Below are positions 1-9,553 of a DNA stretch of 64,000 nt, one piece after another. A program made the translations under genes and the position numbers. Source of the stretch: Pseudovibrio axinellae (lineage in GTDB: Bacteria > Pseudomonadota > Alphaproteobacteria > Rhizobiales > Stappiaceae); contig NZ_FOFM01000002.1 in NCBI RefSeq assembly GCF_900110875.1, positions 434,001 through 498,000 on the forward strand, written 5' to 3'. Position 1 is the first letter of the stretch, and each line of letters begins with the position of its first letter. The notes beneath the pieces were generated by a model that did not search any database, was not told where the DNA came from, and saw only the letters and a list, made by a program, of their open reading frames with translations.

Positions 1-755
1 TCGACGTTACTCCGCTGTCCCTGGGCATTGAAACCCTTGGTGGCGTGTTTACACGTTTGATCGACCGCAACACGACCATCCCTACGAAAAAGGGCCAGGT
101 GTTCTCTACAGCTGAAGACAACCAGACTGCAGTGACCATCCGTGTCTTCCAGGGTGAACGTGAAATGGCTGCGGACAACAAGATCCTTGGTCAGTTCGAT
201 CTGGTTGGTATTCCACCAGCACCACGCGGTGTTCCGCAGGTTGAAGTTGCTTTTGATATCGATGCGAACGGTATTGTAAACGTCACCGCGAAAGATAAGG
301 GTACTGGCAAAGAACAGCAGATCCGTATTCAGGCATCTGGTGGTCTGTCAGACACCGACATCGAGCAGATGGTGAAGGACGCAGAATCTCACGCTGAAGA
401 AGATAAGAAGCGTAAGGAACTGGTTGAAGCAAGAAACCAGGGTGAAGCACTGCACCACTCTACTGAAAAGTCCCTTAAAGACTATGGCGACAAAGTCTCT
501 GAAGAGGACAAGGCAGCAATCGAAAGCGCACTTGCAGCTCTGAAGCTGTCTCTCGAAGGTGAAGACCTTGAAGACCTTCAGGCGAAGACACAGAGCCTTG
601 CTGAAGTTTCTATGAAACTTGGCGAAGCAATGTACAAAGACGCGCAAGCTGAAGCTGGCGAAGAAGCCGAAGACGATGGCGAGCCTAAGCCTGTAGACGA
701 CGTGGTTGACGCAGACTTTGAAGAAGTTCGCGACGACGACAAAAAGTCCAGCTAA
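1..755 (+). CDS. dnaK: Chaperone protein DnaK, C-terminal part (5' end outside window)
   Basis: The frame is open from base 3 and runs 250 residues to the stop at 753-755, so only the C-terminal 40% or so of Hsp70 is present. It starts in the conserved [14 protein letters not shown] segment at the beginning of the substrate-binding domain, followed by the beta-sandwich ([10 protein letters not shown]-type region, here [14 protein letters not shown]), the helical lid, and a disordered acidic tail ending in DDDKKSS, as in alphaproteobacterial DnaK. DnaK is the ATP-driven cytosolic chaperone that works with DnaJ and GrpE. dnaJ follows 350 bases downstream, separated by a strong terminator-like hairpin, so the two may be partly uncoupled. 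Identity is certain; the ATPase domain cannot be checked here. Confidence 0.97.
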   Translation, partial: DVTPLSLGIETLGGVFTRLIDRNTTIPTKKGQVFSTAEDNQTAVTIRVFQGEREMAADNKILGQFDLVGIPPAPRGVPQVEVAFDIDANGIVNVTAKDKGTGKEQQIRIQASGGLSDTDIEQMVKDAESHAEEDKKRKELVEARNQGEALHHSTEKSLKDYGDKVSEEDKAAIESALAALKLSLEGEDLEDLQAKTQSLAEVSMKLGEAMYKDAQAEAGEEAEDDGEPKPVDDVVDADFEEVRDDDKKSS

Positions 756-763
756 CTTATACT

Positions 764-803
764 TTTAGCTCGCAAGCTCATATTGGCTTGCGAGCTAAAC
801 TTT
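764..803 (+). terminator. Hairpin terminator after dnaK
   Basis: A perfect 14-bp stem (arms 764-777 and 786-799, arm tttagctcgcaagc) encloses an 8-base loop and is followed by ctttatt. It starts 9 bases after the dnaK stop. The T-tract is short, so termination may be incomplete and allow some read-through into dnaJ. Confidence 0.8.
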
Positions 804-1105
804 ATTGAAGTATTCCCCGCTGTAGGGAAGATTTTAATGAATAAGAACTTTTGAAGTGCGGTTGCCTTCGAAGGGTCTACTTCTTACATACGGGTGGCTG
901 GGAGTGTGTGCTGTGCTGAAAGCCGCATCTAAAAGACCAGCCGAACAGTAAATAGTATTGTTTTGAAGAAGAGTGCAGTCGGTGAGTAAATTCGCTGAAA
1001 AGCTGGAATGAGCTCTAACTGCTACCGCTAGCCTCAGATTGAACTTATGTTCTCCTGAAACTTCAAAACACAGATAGACATCACGTCTTTGGAGCTTATT
1101 TTATA
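804..1105. other. Intergenic region dnaK-dnaJ
   Basis: About 300 bases without a coding signal on either strand. It presumably carries a dnaJ promoter, but I see no clear hexamers and no heat-shock (RpoH) element I would defend. The dnaJ start at 1106 has only a weak purine stretch (ggagctt) upstream at 1091-1097. Confidence 0.5.
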
Positions 1106-2236
1106 ATGTCTAAACGCGACTACTACGAGGTGCTGGGGGTAGCACGGGAGGTCGACGAAAAGGCACTTAAAGGCGCTTATCGCAAACTGGCGATGAAGTA
1201 TCATCCAGATCGCAATCCTGGAGATGATGAAGCGGAAGCAAACTTTAAGGAAGTAAGCGAAGCTTACGAAACCTTGAAAGATCCGCAAAAGCGCGCAGCC
1301 TATGATCGATTTGGCCATGCAGCCTTTGAAAACGGCGGCTTTGGTGGCGGCGGTGGTGGAGCAGGTCAAGGCGACTTTGCGTCTTCCATGGCAGACATTT
1401 TTGATGAGTTCTTTGGCGGTGGCGGTGGTCGTCGCGGTTCTGGTCGTGAGCGCGGGGCTGATCTTCGTTACAACTTGGAAGTTTCTCTGGAAGAAGCTTA
1501 CGAAGGCAAGTCTGTTGAAATTGAAGTTCCGACATCTGTAACCTGTGAGCCATGCAGTGGTTCTGGCGCGAAGTCCGGTACAAGACCTTCCTCCTGTCCA
1601 ACTTGTGGCGGTGCAGGGCGTGTTAGAGCTGCTCAGGGCTTCTTCACCATGGAGCGGACATGTCCAACCTGTCAGGGGCGCGGAGAAGTCATTGCAGACC
1701 CATGTGATAGCTGTGGTGGCACAGGTCGCACGACAAAAGAACGGACGCTTTCTGTAAATATCCCATCGGGGATTGAAGATGGGACACGCATTCGCTTGAC
1801 CGGCGAAGGTGAGGCTGGAGCCCGTGGCGGCCCTGCTGGTGACCTTTATATCTTCCTGTCTCTCCGTCCGCACGAATTCTTCCAACGCGATGGTGCCGAC
1901 ATCTTCTGCCGAGTTCCGATTTCAATGACGACCGCAGCTTTGGGTGGTCAATTCGAAGTCCCGGCTCTGGATGGCAATACTGCGCGTGTTAAGGTTCCTG
2001 AGAGCACACAGACTGGAAAACAATTCAGACTGCGTGGTAAAGGAATGCCAATTATGCGTTCTAGTCAAAAAGGCGACATGTATATTCAAGTTGCAGTTGA
2101 GACACCAACCAACCTGACGAAGAGGCAGAAAGAGCTTTTGTCAGAATTTGAAGGTGTATCATCTGGCGAAAACCATCCTGAATCTACAGGCTTTTTTGCA
2201 AAGGCAAAGGATTTTCTAGAAAATTTCAAGGCCTAG
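1106..2236 (+). CDS. dnaJ: Chaperone protein DnaJ (Hsp40, type I)
   Basis: Co-chaperone that stimulates the DnaK ATPase and delivers unfolded clients in the cytosol. The 376-residue protein shows the complete type I layout: J domain at 1-70 with the HPD motif at residues 33-35, a glycine/phenylalanine-rich linker at about 75-112, a zinc domain with four CxxCxGxG repeats (cysteines beginning at residues 147, 164, 186 and 200), then the two C-terminal substrate-binding beta domains. Length is typical for the family. It lies downstream of dnaK on the same strand, the usual bacterial order. No anomalies seen. Confidence 0.98.
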   Translation: MSKRDYYEVLGVAREVDEKALKGAYRKLAMKYHPDRNPGDDEAEANFKEVSEAYETLKDPQKRAAYDRFGHAAFENGGFGGGGGGAGQGDFASSMADIFDEFFGGGGGRRGSGRERGADLRYNLEVSLEEAYEGKSVEIEVPTSVTCEPCSGSGAKSGTRPSSCPTCGGAGRVRAAQGFFTMERTCPTCQGRGEVIADPCDSCGGTGRTTKERTLSVNIPSGIEDGTRIRLTGEGEAGARGGPAGDLYIFLSLRPHEFFQRDGADIFCRVPISMTTAALGGQFEVPALDGNTARVKVPESTQTGKQFRLRGKGMPIMRSSQKGDMYIQVAVETPTNLTKRQKELLSEFEGVSSGENHPESTGFFAKAKDFLENFKA

Positions 2237-2302
2237 GCCTTTAAAATTCCTTCTAGTAGTAATATCTCTCTAGTATCCTATGTTGGTACAACGGAGAGTT
2301 GA

Positions 2303-2908
2303 ATGTTTCACGAGACGAGGGCACGGGCTGAAAATGCTCTGAGCAAATTTCGTGAACCATCCAGATTTCTCCGGGCGTGGGTGGATTCTCCACTTACGAC
2401 CGGGGCGCTCGCGCCGTCAGGCCCTGTTCTCGCCCAGAGAATGGCAGAATTTATTCCGATCCAATCAAATAACCCAGTGTTAGAACTCGGTCCCGGGACA
2501 GGGCCGGTCACCAAAGCTATACTCGATGAAGGTGTTTCCAAAGATCGTCTGACCTGCTTGGAGTACCGCGACGATTTCTGCGAGCATCTTAGTGAAAAAT
2601 TTGAGGGCCTGCGTGTTGTGCAAGGTGACGCCTACAATATGCGTCCAAGCCTTAAGCATATTGCTCCCAATACCCTTTGTGCAGTTGTTTCCAGCTTGCC
2701 GTTGGTCTCTAGACCGATGAAATATCGCATGCAGTGCATTAAAGACGCCTTTGCACTCATGAGGCCAGGTGCCCCTTTTATCCAGTTTTCCTACTCGCTG
2801 GTTTCGCCAGTCACCTTGAAATCAACAATGTTTAGCTGGTCAAAAACGGGGTGGATTATCAAGAATATTCCTCCAGCGCGTGTCTGGATCTATCGAAAAC
2901 CATTCTAA
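2303..2908 (+). CDS. pmtA: Phospholipid N-methyltransferase PmtA-like (class I SAM-dependent)
   Basis: 201 residues with a SAM-binding motif I, ELGPGTG, at 61-67, preceded by a segment with SPLTTGALAPSG typical of the Rhizobium/Agrobacterium PmtA group. That family methylates phosphatidylethanolamine stepwise to phosphatidylcholine at the inner membrane surface. The rRNA-dimethylase-like fold and SLPL motif (residues 130-133 region) agree with this group. The dnaJ-pmtA neighbourhood is known from rhizobia, which supports the call. A good ribosome binding site (ggagag) precedes the ATG. The exact substrate (PE or its monomethyl/dimethyl forms) is inferred from the family. Confidence 0.82.
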   Translation: MFHETRARAENALSKFREPSRFLRAWVDSPLTTGALAPSGPVLAQRMAEFIPIQSNNPVLELGPGTGPVTKAILDEGVSKDRLTCLEYRDDFCEHLSEKFEGLRVVQGDAYNMRPSLKHIAPNTLCAVVSSLPLVSRPMKYRMQCIKDAFALMRPGAPFIQFSYSLVSPVTLKSTMFSWSKTGWIIKNIPPARVWIYRKPF

Positions 2909-3070
2909 GAGATCAGGCGTTTTGAGCTGCCAAAGTACATACACATAAAAACGCACGTCTTCCATAAACCTTACGCTTGGGTAGTATGCGGTATTCTGCA
3001 CGCCGACTTTTCCAAGGATCACCTCCCTCTTAAACTAGAGAGTGCTGAGCCGTGTCGTGAGGATAGCCTT

Positions 3071-3661
3071 ATGAAACCAAAGATACTCGTGTTTTCAGGT
3101 TCGACCAGAAAAGGGTCCTATAACAAGATGCTGGCGAAGCTCGTGTCCAAGCATCTGACACACGCAAAGGCCGATGTGACAACAATCTGCCTCTCAGACT
3201 ATCCGTTACCTCTATATGATGGAGATTTAGAGGAGAACGTTGGCATTCCAGAAAACGTATTTAAGCTGAGGGCGCTGATCGAAGCCCATCATGGCATTTT
3301 CATTGCTTGCCCAGAGTACAATTCCTCCATCACACCACTGCTTAAAAATACTTTAGATTGGATTAGCCGAATCCAACTGCCTGATGAAGAGCCTCTTCAA
3401 GTCTTTCAAAAGTCGGTTTATGCAGTTGGTGGAGCCACGCCCGGCGTCTACGGATCAATGAGGGGTCTGTTGCATTTGCGAACGGTCTTAGAAATGTCGT
3501 TGGGATGTCTTGTATTGCCGGAAATGATCTCGATAAACTTTGCAGCCAAGGCATTTGATGAAAATGGCGACTTGACGAAAGCACACCATGCCAAGCGAAT
3601 GCAGAAGCTGGTTGAGCGCTTTGTGAAAGAAGCAAGTCACGTAAAGCTGCAGGATAACTGA
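3071..3661 (+). CDS. NADPH-dependent FMN reductase family protein
   Basis: 196 residues with a flavodoxin-like fold. The N-terminal FMN phosphate loop SGSTRKGSYN is at 9-18 and the family motif PEYNSS at 81-86 lies beside the isoalloxazine ring in known members. Such proteins reduce FMN, quinones, azo compounds or chromate with NAD(P)H; the physiological substrate cannot be read from sequence. The gene has its own GAGG ribosome binding site at about 3058-3061 and sits alone between pmtA and hslV on the same strand. Confidence 0.85.
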   Translation: MKPKILVFSGSTRKGSYNKMLAKLVSKHLTHAKADVTTICLSDYPLPLYDGDLEENVGIPENVFKLRALIEAHHGIFIACPEYNSSITPLLKNTLDWISRIQLPDEEPLQVFQKSVYAVGGATPGVYGSMRGLLHLRTVLEMSLGCLVLPEMISINFAAKAFDENGDLTKAHHAKRMQKLVERFVKEASHVKLQDN

Positions 3662-3784
3662 GATTTTTTGATCGGCTGCATTGGCAAGGCGGTGATGACT
3701 ACATACATACTGATGCAGAAACAAATTTGAAAATGAGTTGAGCGTGAGTTTGCTCCGCCGCCAATGAACTCTGGAGATAAATGA

Positions 3785-4333
3785 ATGAGTGAACCTGAAC
3801 AGTGGCACGGAACGACAATTCTATCCGTTCGTAAAGGCGGAAAGGTTGTTATCGTCGGGGATGGTCAGGTGTCTCTTGGGCCCACGGTCATTAAAGGCAC
3901 TGCGCGAAAAGTTCGTCCATTAGCAAATGGCACCGTGATTGGTGGCTTTGCAGGTGCAACAGCAGATGCGTTTACGTTGTTTGAGCGTCTGGAGTCCAAA
4001 CTGGAACAATATCCAGGTCAGCTCATGCGCGCATGTGTAGAGCTGGCAAAAGACTGGCGTACTGATCGCTACCTTCGTCGCCTTGAAGCAATGATGCTTG
4101 TTGCAGATAAGAAGAATTCTCTGATCCTGACGGGAACAGGTGATGTTCTGGAACCGGAAAATGGCGTGATGGCTATTGGGTCCGGCGGCAATTTCGCACT
4201 TTCGGCTGCGCGTGCGCTGGTTGATATGGATCTCACGGCTGAAGAAGTCTGCCGTAAATCCATGGCAATTGCTGCCGATATATGTGTTTATACTAATAAC
4301 AACATTACAATTGAGACGCTCGAAGAAGAGTAA
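3785..4333 (+). CDS. hslV: ATP-dependent protease subunit HslV (ClpQ)
   Basis: Peptidase subunit of the HslUV (ClpYQ) two-ring protease, a bacterial proteasome homologue in the cytosol. The 182-residue protein has the N-terminal nucleophile threonine in [12 protein letters not shown] (Thr10/Thr11), so a nine-residue propeptide precedes the catalytic Thr, as in rhizobial HslV. The conserved [24 protein letters not shown] and IGSGGNFA blocks are intact. The ATG is preceded by ggagat. Its partner hslU begins about 1.2 kb downstream, separated by a membrane protein gene. Confidence 0.97.
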   Translation: MSEPEQWHGTTILSVRKGGKVVIVGDGQVSLGPTVIKGTARKVRPLANGTVIGGFAGATADAFTLFERLESKLEQYPGQLMRACVELAKDWRTDRYLRRLEAMMLVADKKNSLILTGTGDVLEPENGVMAIGSGGNFALSAARALVDMDLTAEEVCRKSMAIAADICVYTNNNITIETLEEE

Positions 4334-4478
4334 CTGCATAAAAGAAGGCTGTGTCAGGAAGACTTGGATCAAGTTTCTCTGACACTTCGCCCAAGTGGAT
4401 ATTTTGAGATCAGCTTAGTTTGCTAAATCAGGCATATTTTGAATACTTAACGTTTCAGTTCGACTTGACGAGGATCTG

Positions 4479-5540
4479 ATGATATCACGAGCATCCCTTA
4501 CAGGAGCGGTCTCCTCAGGAATTATTAGCTCTGACCAAGCTGATAAACTTGTTTCCTATCTAACGCTCCAGGCTGACAACCTCGGGAAAATTCATGCGAC
4601 TGAAAAGCTTCATGACCCAGAAGAAGTCCGTTTTACACGTGGCTTTCATGACATCTTTATCAGCCTAGGTATTTTGATTGTCTTTACAGGTTATTGCGTT
4701 GGCTTGTGGAGCCCGTTGAGCAGTAATGGTCTATCAACCGCCGCAGTTGCTGGCGTTGCCGCTGTTATAGTTTGGTTGCTTGCAGAGTGGTTCACCAAGA
4801 AAAAGAAACTCGCCCTTCCTTCAATTGTGCTTACTGGTATTTTTGGCGTTGCAATGGGTCTGGTGGGTTTTGGCTTGGCGACACAAGGTGTTTCTAAGAG
4901 TGCTTTAGATGGTACTCCGCTCACTGTGAGTTCGCTTTTTGCCTTGGCAAGTGCTGTGATCTTCTACTGGCGCTTTAAGGTGCCGATTACGCTAACGGTG
5001 ATTATGGCTGGCGTTATGGGGTTGATCATTGGTCAAATTTCCTATCTGACAAATGGCCAAGTCAACGACTATCTGTCATGGGTTTCCTTGGTGTCAGGCA
5101 TGCTTACATTCGCTTTTGCAATGTACTTTGATGCAAAAGATGTGAACCGCGAGACATTGAATACAGATAAGGCGTTCTGGCTTCATCTGCTTGCGGCCCC
5201 CCTTATTGTCCATTCCATTTTGAGCGATGCATATTTTGAGAATCTGACGGGATTATACGCCCTGCTTTCTATCGCGGTCGTCTTCGTGTTTGGGGCAGTT
5301 GCTCTTGTTATTGATCGGCGAGCAATGCTGGTGGCTGCACTGAGTTACCTTGGTTTTGCGCTCGCATATTTCCTAAATTCGGCTGATTTTTCAGCATCAC
5401 AGCTCACTGCTACCTCCCTTGTTCTTCTTGGGAGTTTTGTACTGCTATTGGGTTCAGGCTGGAATGTGGCGCGACGGATTGTTATGCGCCCTCTTGCAGG
5501 AACCGCTCTCACTACATATCTGCCACCTATTCGGAACTAG
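4479..5540 (+). CDS. Polytopic membrane protein of unknown function between hslV and hslU
   Basis: 353 residues. The first 50 or so are soluble (with [22 protein letters not shown], a short helical domain like those before DUF2157-type membrane regions), then about ten hydrophobic helices fill residues 56-345, with a conspicuous basic loop [10 protein letters not shown] near residue 108. There is no recognisable transporter or enzyme motif. The ATG has a GAGGA ribosome binding site and the stop lies only 11 bases before hslU, so it is probably co-transcribed with hslU and perhaps hslV. A functional link with HslUV is only suggested by position. Confidence 0.7.
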   Translation: MISRASLTGAVSSGIISSDQADKLVSYLTLQADNLGKIHATEKLHDPEEVRFTRGFHDIFISLGILIVFTGYCVGLWSPLSSNGLSTAAVAGVAAVIVWLLAEWFTKKKKLALPSIVLTGIFGVAMGLVGFGLATQGVSKSALDGTPLTVSSLFALASAVIFYWRFKVPITLTVIMAGVMGLIIGQISYLTNGQVNDYLSWVSLVSGMLTFAFAMYFDAKDVNRETLNTDKAFWLHLLAAPLIVHSILSDAYFENLTGLYALLSIAVVFVFGAVALVIDRRAMLVAALSYLGFALAYFLNSADFSASQLTATSLVLLGSFVLLLGSGWNVARRIVMRPLAGTALTTYLPPIRN

Positions 5541-5551
5541 AAAGTAAGAAA

Positions 5552-6856
5552 ATGACAAATTTCTCTCCTAGGGAAATCGTGAGCGAGTTAGATCGCTACA
5601 TCATTGGCCAACATGATGCGAAACGTGCAGTGGCGATTGCACTTCGTAACCGGTGGCGTCGTCAGCAGCTGGATGAGGACCTTCGCGAAGAAGTTCAGCC
5701 AAAGAATATTCTGATGATCGGCCCAACCGGTGTTGGTAAAACTGAAATCTCTCGCCGCTTGGCTAAGCTTGCGAATGCTCCTTTCACAAAAGTTGAAGCT
5801 ACCAAGTTCACAGAAGTTGGTTATGTCGGCCGTGATGTAGAGCAGATCGTTCGTGATCTGGTTGAATCAAGCATTGCGCTTGTTCGCGAAACGAGCCGCA
5901 AGGACGTGGAAGCCAAGGCCCACGTTTTGGCAGAGGAGCGCGTTCTTGATGCTCTCGTAGGCAACAGTGCAAGCCCGGCAACGCGCGATTCATTCCGCAA
6001 AAAACTGCGCGAAGGTGACCTGGATGATAAGGAAATCGAAGTAGAGGTTCGTGCTAACCCACAAATGCCAAGCTTCGACATTCCAGGAATGCCGGGTGGA
6101 AGCGTCGGTGTCATGAACATCTCTGACATGCTGGGCAAGGCATTTGGCGGTCAGACAAAGCCAAAACGTACATCGGTAAAAGACAGCCATAAGCTGCTTT
6201 TGGCAGAAGAATCCGACAAGCTGCTTGATGATGAGAAAATTGTTCAAGAAGCTATCGCTCTGGTAGAGAACTCCGGCATCGTTTTCCTTGATGAGATCGA
6301 TAAGATCTGTGCCAAGGATGGCCGTAGTGGTGGTGATGTCTCCCGTGAGGGTGTCCAACGTGACCTGCTACCATTGATTGAAGGTACTGTGGTTTCCACA
6401 AAGCATGGCCCGGTGAAGACGGATCATATTCTGTTCATCGCATCTGGCGCGTTCCATGTCGCAAAACCTTCAGATCTCCTTCCAGAACTTCAAGGCCGCC
6501 TTCCAATTCGCGTTGAGCTGAGAGCTCTGACGCAGGAAGACTTCCGCAAGATCCTGACAGACACAGAAGCAAGCCTCATCAAGCAGTATGTAGCATTGAT
6601 GGCGACGGAGAATGTTAAGATCGAGTTTACCGATAATGCGATAGACGAAATCGCAACGATCGCAGTTGATTTGAATGCAACCATTGAAAATATTGGTGCG
6701 CGTCGCCTGCAAACGGTTATGGAGCGGATTCTCGACGAGATCTCTTTTAACGCTCCAGATAAGTCTGGCGAGGAAGTTGTCATTGATGCTGAATATGTGA
6801 AAACAAACATCAGCGAATTGGCGAAGAACGTCGATTTGTCTCAGTTCATCCTCTAA
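5552..6856 (+). CDS. hslU: ATP-dependent protease ATPase subunit HslU (ClpY)
   Basis: AAA+ unfoldase that feeds substrates into the HslV chamber. The 434-residue protein opens with the family N-terminus ([16 protein letters not shown]), has Walker A GPTGVGKT at 57-64, an I-domain at about 110-235, Walker [10 protein letters not shown] at about 244-252, and sensor-2/C-terminal region with [15 protein letters not shown]. The C-terminal tail LSQFIL is the conserved segment that inserts into HslV. The start follows the upstream membrane protein by 11 bases with agaaagtaagaa as ribosome binding site. Confidence 0.97.
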   Translation: MTNFSPREIVSELDRYIIGQHDAKRAVAIALRNRWRRQQLDEDLREEVQPKNILMIGPTGVGKTEISRRLAKLANAPFTKVEATKFTEVGYVGRDVEQIVRDLVESSIALVRETSRKDVEAKAHVLAEERVLDALVGNSASPATRDSFRKKLREGDLDDKEIEVEVRANPQMPSFDIPGMPGGSVGVMNISDMLGKAFGGQTKPKRTSVKDSHKLLLAEESDKLLDDEKIVQEAIALVENSGIVFLDEIDKICAKDGRSGGDVSREGVQRDLLPLIEGTVVSTKHGPVKTDHILFIASGAFHVAKPSDLLPELQGRLPIRVELRALTQEDFRKILTDTEASLIKQYVALMATENVKIEFTDNAIDEIATIAVDLNATIENIGARRLQTVMERILDEISFNAPDKSGEEVVIDAEYVKTNISELAKNVDLSQFIL

Positions 6857-6888
6857 CTGATCCAATAATCAGTCGGAAACTGAAAACC

Positions 6889-6930
6889 CAGTGGTATGCG
6901 GCAAGGAAAAATACTTGCCGCATACCACTG
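6889..6930. other. Long perfect inverted repeat between hslU and the usp gene
   Basis: Two 17-base arms (6889-6905 and 6914-6930, arm cagtggtatgcggcaag) match perfectly around an 8-base loop gaaaaata. There is no T-tract on the plus strand, so it is not a standard intrinsic terminator. It lies 32 bases after the hslU stop and ends 20 bases before the favoured usp start. It could be an mRNA 3' stabiliser, a processing site or a translation control element. Confidence 0.75.
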
Positions 6931-6949
6931 CAAGTGGCAGCATGCGCGC

Positions 6950-7444
6950 ATGGTAGCTATTCGCAAAAGTAATGAAGAAGGTCACCACCGCAAGTTCCTG
7001 GTTGTCGTTGATGACACGCCAGAGTGTGGCAGGGCCATTGTTTATGCCTCTAAACGTGCCGCCCGTACGGGTGGTATCGTATTGCTTCTCTTCGTCATCG
7101 CACCGGGAAACTTCCAGCATTGGCTTGGGGTTGAGGATATTATGCGTCAGGAAGCGCGTGATACAGCGGACACGATCTTGGCAAAAGCGGCAGAAAAAGT
7201 AAGAGCTGCGGCACGCACAGAGCCAGAGCTTGTTATTCGTGAAGGTCACCAGTCTGACGAGATTATCTCATTGATTGAAGACGATGCCGACATCGCAATT
7301 TTGGTGCTGGCAGCCGGCACAAGTAAAGAAGGTCCAGGCCCGCTCGTTTCATCAATTACAGGGAAATCAGCTGGCACATTTCCTATTCCGACGACGATCG
7401 TTCCCGGTAATTTGGACGATGATGCGTTAGATGCCCTTGCCTGA
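6950..7444 (+). CDS. Universal stress protein family (UspA-like)
   Basis: 164 residues from the ATG at 6950. An upstream in-frame ATG at 6896 would put the start inside the 17-bp hairpin stem and add 18 residues with no family similarity, so 6950 is favoured. The protein has the Usp beta-alpha fold: KFLVVVDDTPECGRA near the N-terminus and, at the C-terminus, a glycine-rich ATP-loop-like region (LAAGTSKEGPGPLVSSITGKS). Usp proteins accumulate under stress and often bind ATP; the biochemical role here is unknown. It follows hslU on the same strand, linked by the hairpin region. Confidence 0.85.
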   Translation: MVAIRKSNEEGHHRKFLVVVDDTPECGRAIVYASKRAARTGGIVLLLFVIAPGNFQHWLGVEDIMRQEARDTADTILAKAAEKVRAAARTEPELVIREGHQSDEIISLIEDDADIAILVLAAGTSKEGPGPLVSSITGKSAGTFPIPTTIVPGNLDDDALDALA

Positions 7445-7559
7445 TCAGGTTTACCTATCATATAGAGCAGGAAACAGTAATTGCTGAGGATTTGAGTAGA
7501 GTACACTTTGCAAGAGCTGCTCACCCATTCTCTTTGGTATAAAAGTTGGAAACAAAGCC

Positions 7560-8120
7560 ATGTTTATTCAGACCGAAGCAACGCCAAACCCAGCAACGCT
7601 TAAGTTTTTGCCAGGTCGCGTCGTCTTGCAAGAAGGTACGCGTGACTTCCGCTCGGCAGAAGAAGCAGGAATCTCGCCTTTGGCTGAGAAGCTCTTCTCT
7701 ATTCCGGGTGTTGTTGGAATTTTCTTCGGTCATGATTTCATCACCGTCACCAAAGATGAAACCGACTGGCAGCACATGCGCCCGGCGATCCTTGGCGCGA
7801 TCATGGAAAACTTCATGGCCAACACACCAATTCTGCGTGGTGAAGAAGCTGGCGATGGCGATACCGGCGAAGAATTCTTCGAGGCAGAAGACGAAGAAAC
7901 TGTAACCATGATCAAAGAGCTTCTGGAAACGCGTGTTCGTCCAGCTGTTGCTCAAGATGGTGGTGACATAACATTCAGGGGATATCGTGAAGGTATCGTT
8001 TATCTGAGTATGCGTGGTGCGTGTGCCGGTTGCCCTTCATCCACAGCAACTCTTAGCCATGGTATTCAGAACCTCATGCGCCATTTCATTCCTGAAGTTC
8101 AAGAAGTTAAGCAAATGTAG
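7560..8120 (+). CDS. nfuA: Nfu-type iron-sulfur cluster scaffold protein
   Basis: 186 residues with two domains: an N-terminal Nfu_N domain (MFIQTEATPNPATLKFLPG) and a C-terminal NifU-like domain with the cluster-binding pair CxxC in GACAGCPSST (about residues 152-161). Such proteins receive or carry an Fe-S cluster and pass it to apo-targets. The NifU domain has the expected VRPAVAQDGGD motif. A monocistronic unit is likely because a strong terminator follows the stop and the next gene has its own leader. Confidence 0.93.
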   Translation: MFIQTEATPNPATLKFLPGRVVLQEGTRDFRSAEEAGISPLAEKLFSIPGVVGIFFGHDFITVTKDETDWQHMRPAILGAIMENFMANTPILRGEEAGDGDTGEEFFEAEDEETVTMIKELLETRVRPAVAQDGGDITFRGYREGIVYLSMRGACAGCPSSTATLSHGIQNLMRHFIPEVQEVKQM

Positions 8121-8145
8121 TTTTTGCTAATGTTATTCCATTAGG

Positions 8146-8170
8146 AGGGGCTGCGCTGGCAGCCCTTTTT
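8146..8170 (+). terminator. Rho-independent terminator after nfuA
   Basis: A 7-bp GC stem (gggctgc at 8148-8154 with gcagccc at 8159-8165) with a 4-base loop is followed directly by ttttt. It begins 28 bases after the nfuA stop. Confidence 0.88.
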
Positions 8171-8251
8171 CGTGCAAGTCATAATAAACACTTTGGGTGT
8201 TAAACGAATTGGTTGCTCGACAATCAATTGCCCGAACGATAAGCCGAACTT

Positions 8252-8932
8252 ATGAAGTTGCTTGCTATAGATACCGCACTAAGCACCTGTGCTGCCGCTG
8301 TTTTGAACGATGACAGCGGTACAATGGATATTGTCTCGCAATGCGAGGATCTGGGTCGAGGTCATGCAGAACGAATTATGAGCATGGTCGCGAGCGTGAT
8401 GGCGGAGTCATCGACCACGTTTAATTCGTTGGATCGTATTGTTGTGAATGTGGGGCCGGGTAGCTTCACGGGGCTGCGTGTTGGGCTTTCAATTGCGCGC
8501 GGGTTCGGACTTGTTCTGGAAAAGCCTGTTGTTTCAGTGACCACACTGGCAGCAATCGCCCACGAGGCGTTGGATGCAACGCCTATAAAAAAGCCAATTC
8601 TGGTGGTTTTGGATGCGCGCCGCGACGAGGTTTATTGTCAAAAATTTGATGCGGCTGGTGCTCCTATCGGCGAAGCGAGAGTTTCAACCGTCAAAGACTT
8701 GGCACATGCCTTGGATGATGAGACAATATTAGCTGGCTCTGCCGCGTTGGCTGTCGCAAATGCTGCTGGCATTGAACAGTCGCGCGTCTGTAATGCTTCC
8801 GCCGCAGCGTCGATTGATTATATCGCAAAGCTAGGAAGAACAGCTCACCGTCAGGATAAAGCACCGATGCCCCTTTACCTTCGCGCGCCTGATGCCATTC
8901 CAGGAGAGAAGGGAAAGGTCCGCCGCCAATGA
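8252..8932 (+). CDS. tsaB: tRNA threonylcarbamoyladenosine biosynthesis protein TsaB (YeaZ)
   Basis: Non-catalytic partner of TsaD in the t6A37 tRNA modification complex. The 226-residue protein has the ASKHA N-terminus LLAIDTALSTCAAAV and the family signature VNVGPGSFTGLRVGLSIARG at about residues 65-84. Later blocks (VLDARRDEVYCQ) also match TsaB. The stop overlaps the rimI start by four bases (ATGA), indicating translational coupling, and tsaB-rimI is a common bacterial pair. Confidence 0.95.
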   Translation: MKLLAIDTALSTCAAAVLNDDSGTMDIVSQCEDLGRGHAERIMSMVASVMAESSTTFNSLDRIVVNVGPGSFTGLRVGLSIARGFGLVLEKPVVSVTTLAAIAHEALDATPIKKPILVVLDARRDEVYCQKFDAAGAPIGEARVSTVKDLAHALDDETILAGSAALAVANAAGIEQSRVCNASAAASIDYIAKLGRTAHRQDKAPMPLYLRAPDAIPGEKGKVRRQ

Positions 8933-9402
8933 AGTCCTGGTGGTCATCAGAAAAGCCTCCGGTTATAGAGCGTGCTGAAAAAGACGACCTGCCCAATCTG
9001 GCAAGACTTCATGCTGAGTGCTTTCAGCAAAACTGGGGCACCCCAGAACTCACCACGCTGTTCGATCAAAAAGGTGTTTTCTTTCTTGTTGCCCGTGTAT
9101 CCAAAGCCTCATTGGGTTTTGTCGTCATTCGCTCCATTGCTGGCGAAGCCGAAGTTTTGACAATCGCGGTATCCCCCAAACAACAAGATAAAGGGGTAGG
9201 GCGAAAACTAATGGAAGCTGCTATCTTCCAACTCTACTCTGATCGTACCGAAGCATTGTTTTTAGAAGTGGATGAGGCGAACGGCTCCGCGTTAAAGCTA
9301 TACAAGAATTTGGGTTTTAAGCGGGTTGGAGAGAGAAAAGCCTATTATGCGGCGAGTGAAGGCAGTGGAACAGCGCTTGTTATGCGTTGCGATCTCCTTT
9401 AA
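8929..9402 (+). CDS. rimI: Ribosomal-protein-alanine N-acetyltransferase RimI
   Basis: 157-residue GNAT enzyme. The acetyl-CoA loop appears as VSPKQQDKGVGRKLMEAAI at about residues 81-99 (Q/RxxGxG/A type), followed by LFLEVDEANGSALKLYKNLGF, the characteristic RimI C-terminal half. It acetylates the N-terminal alanine of ribosomal protein S18 in E. coli. The start overlaps the tsaB stop. Assignment to RimI rather than a generic GNAT rests on this pairing and on the EVxxxNxxAxxLYxxxGF block. Confidence 0.9.
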   Translation: MKSWWSSEKPPVIERAEKDDLPNLARLHAECFQQNWGTPELTTLFDQKGVFFLVARVSKASLGFVVIRSIAGEAEVLTIAVSPKQQDKGVGRKLMEAAIFQLYSDRTEALFLEVDEANGSALKLYKNLGFKRVGERKAYYAASEGSGTALVMRCDLL

Positions 9403-9553
9403 GCGACACTACGCATGCCAAGATGAGGCTTTTAGCTCACGCTAAAACTAGGATACGGTGGAACATGTTCTTTTCTATCTCTCCAGAGGGAGGTAGGATA
9501 TTGGAGTGGAGCAAAGCTGTAGCATGCGCGTGATTTTGAGGAATATGGGGCAA

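Noticed and set aside
1034-1885. 283-codon minus-strand frame opposite dnaJ
   Set aside because: dnaJ is unmistakable on the plus strand; the frame mirrors its glycine-rich and cysteine-rich codons.
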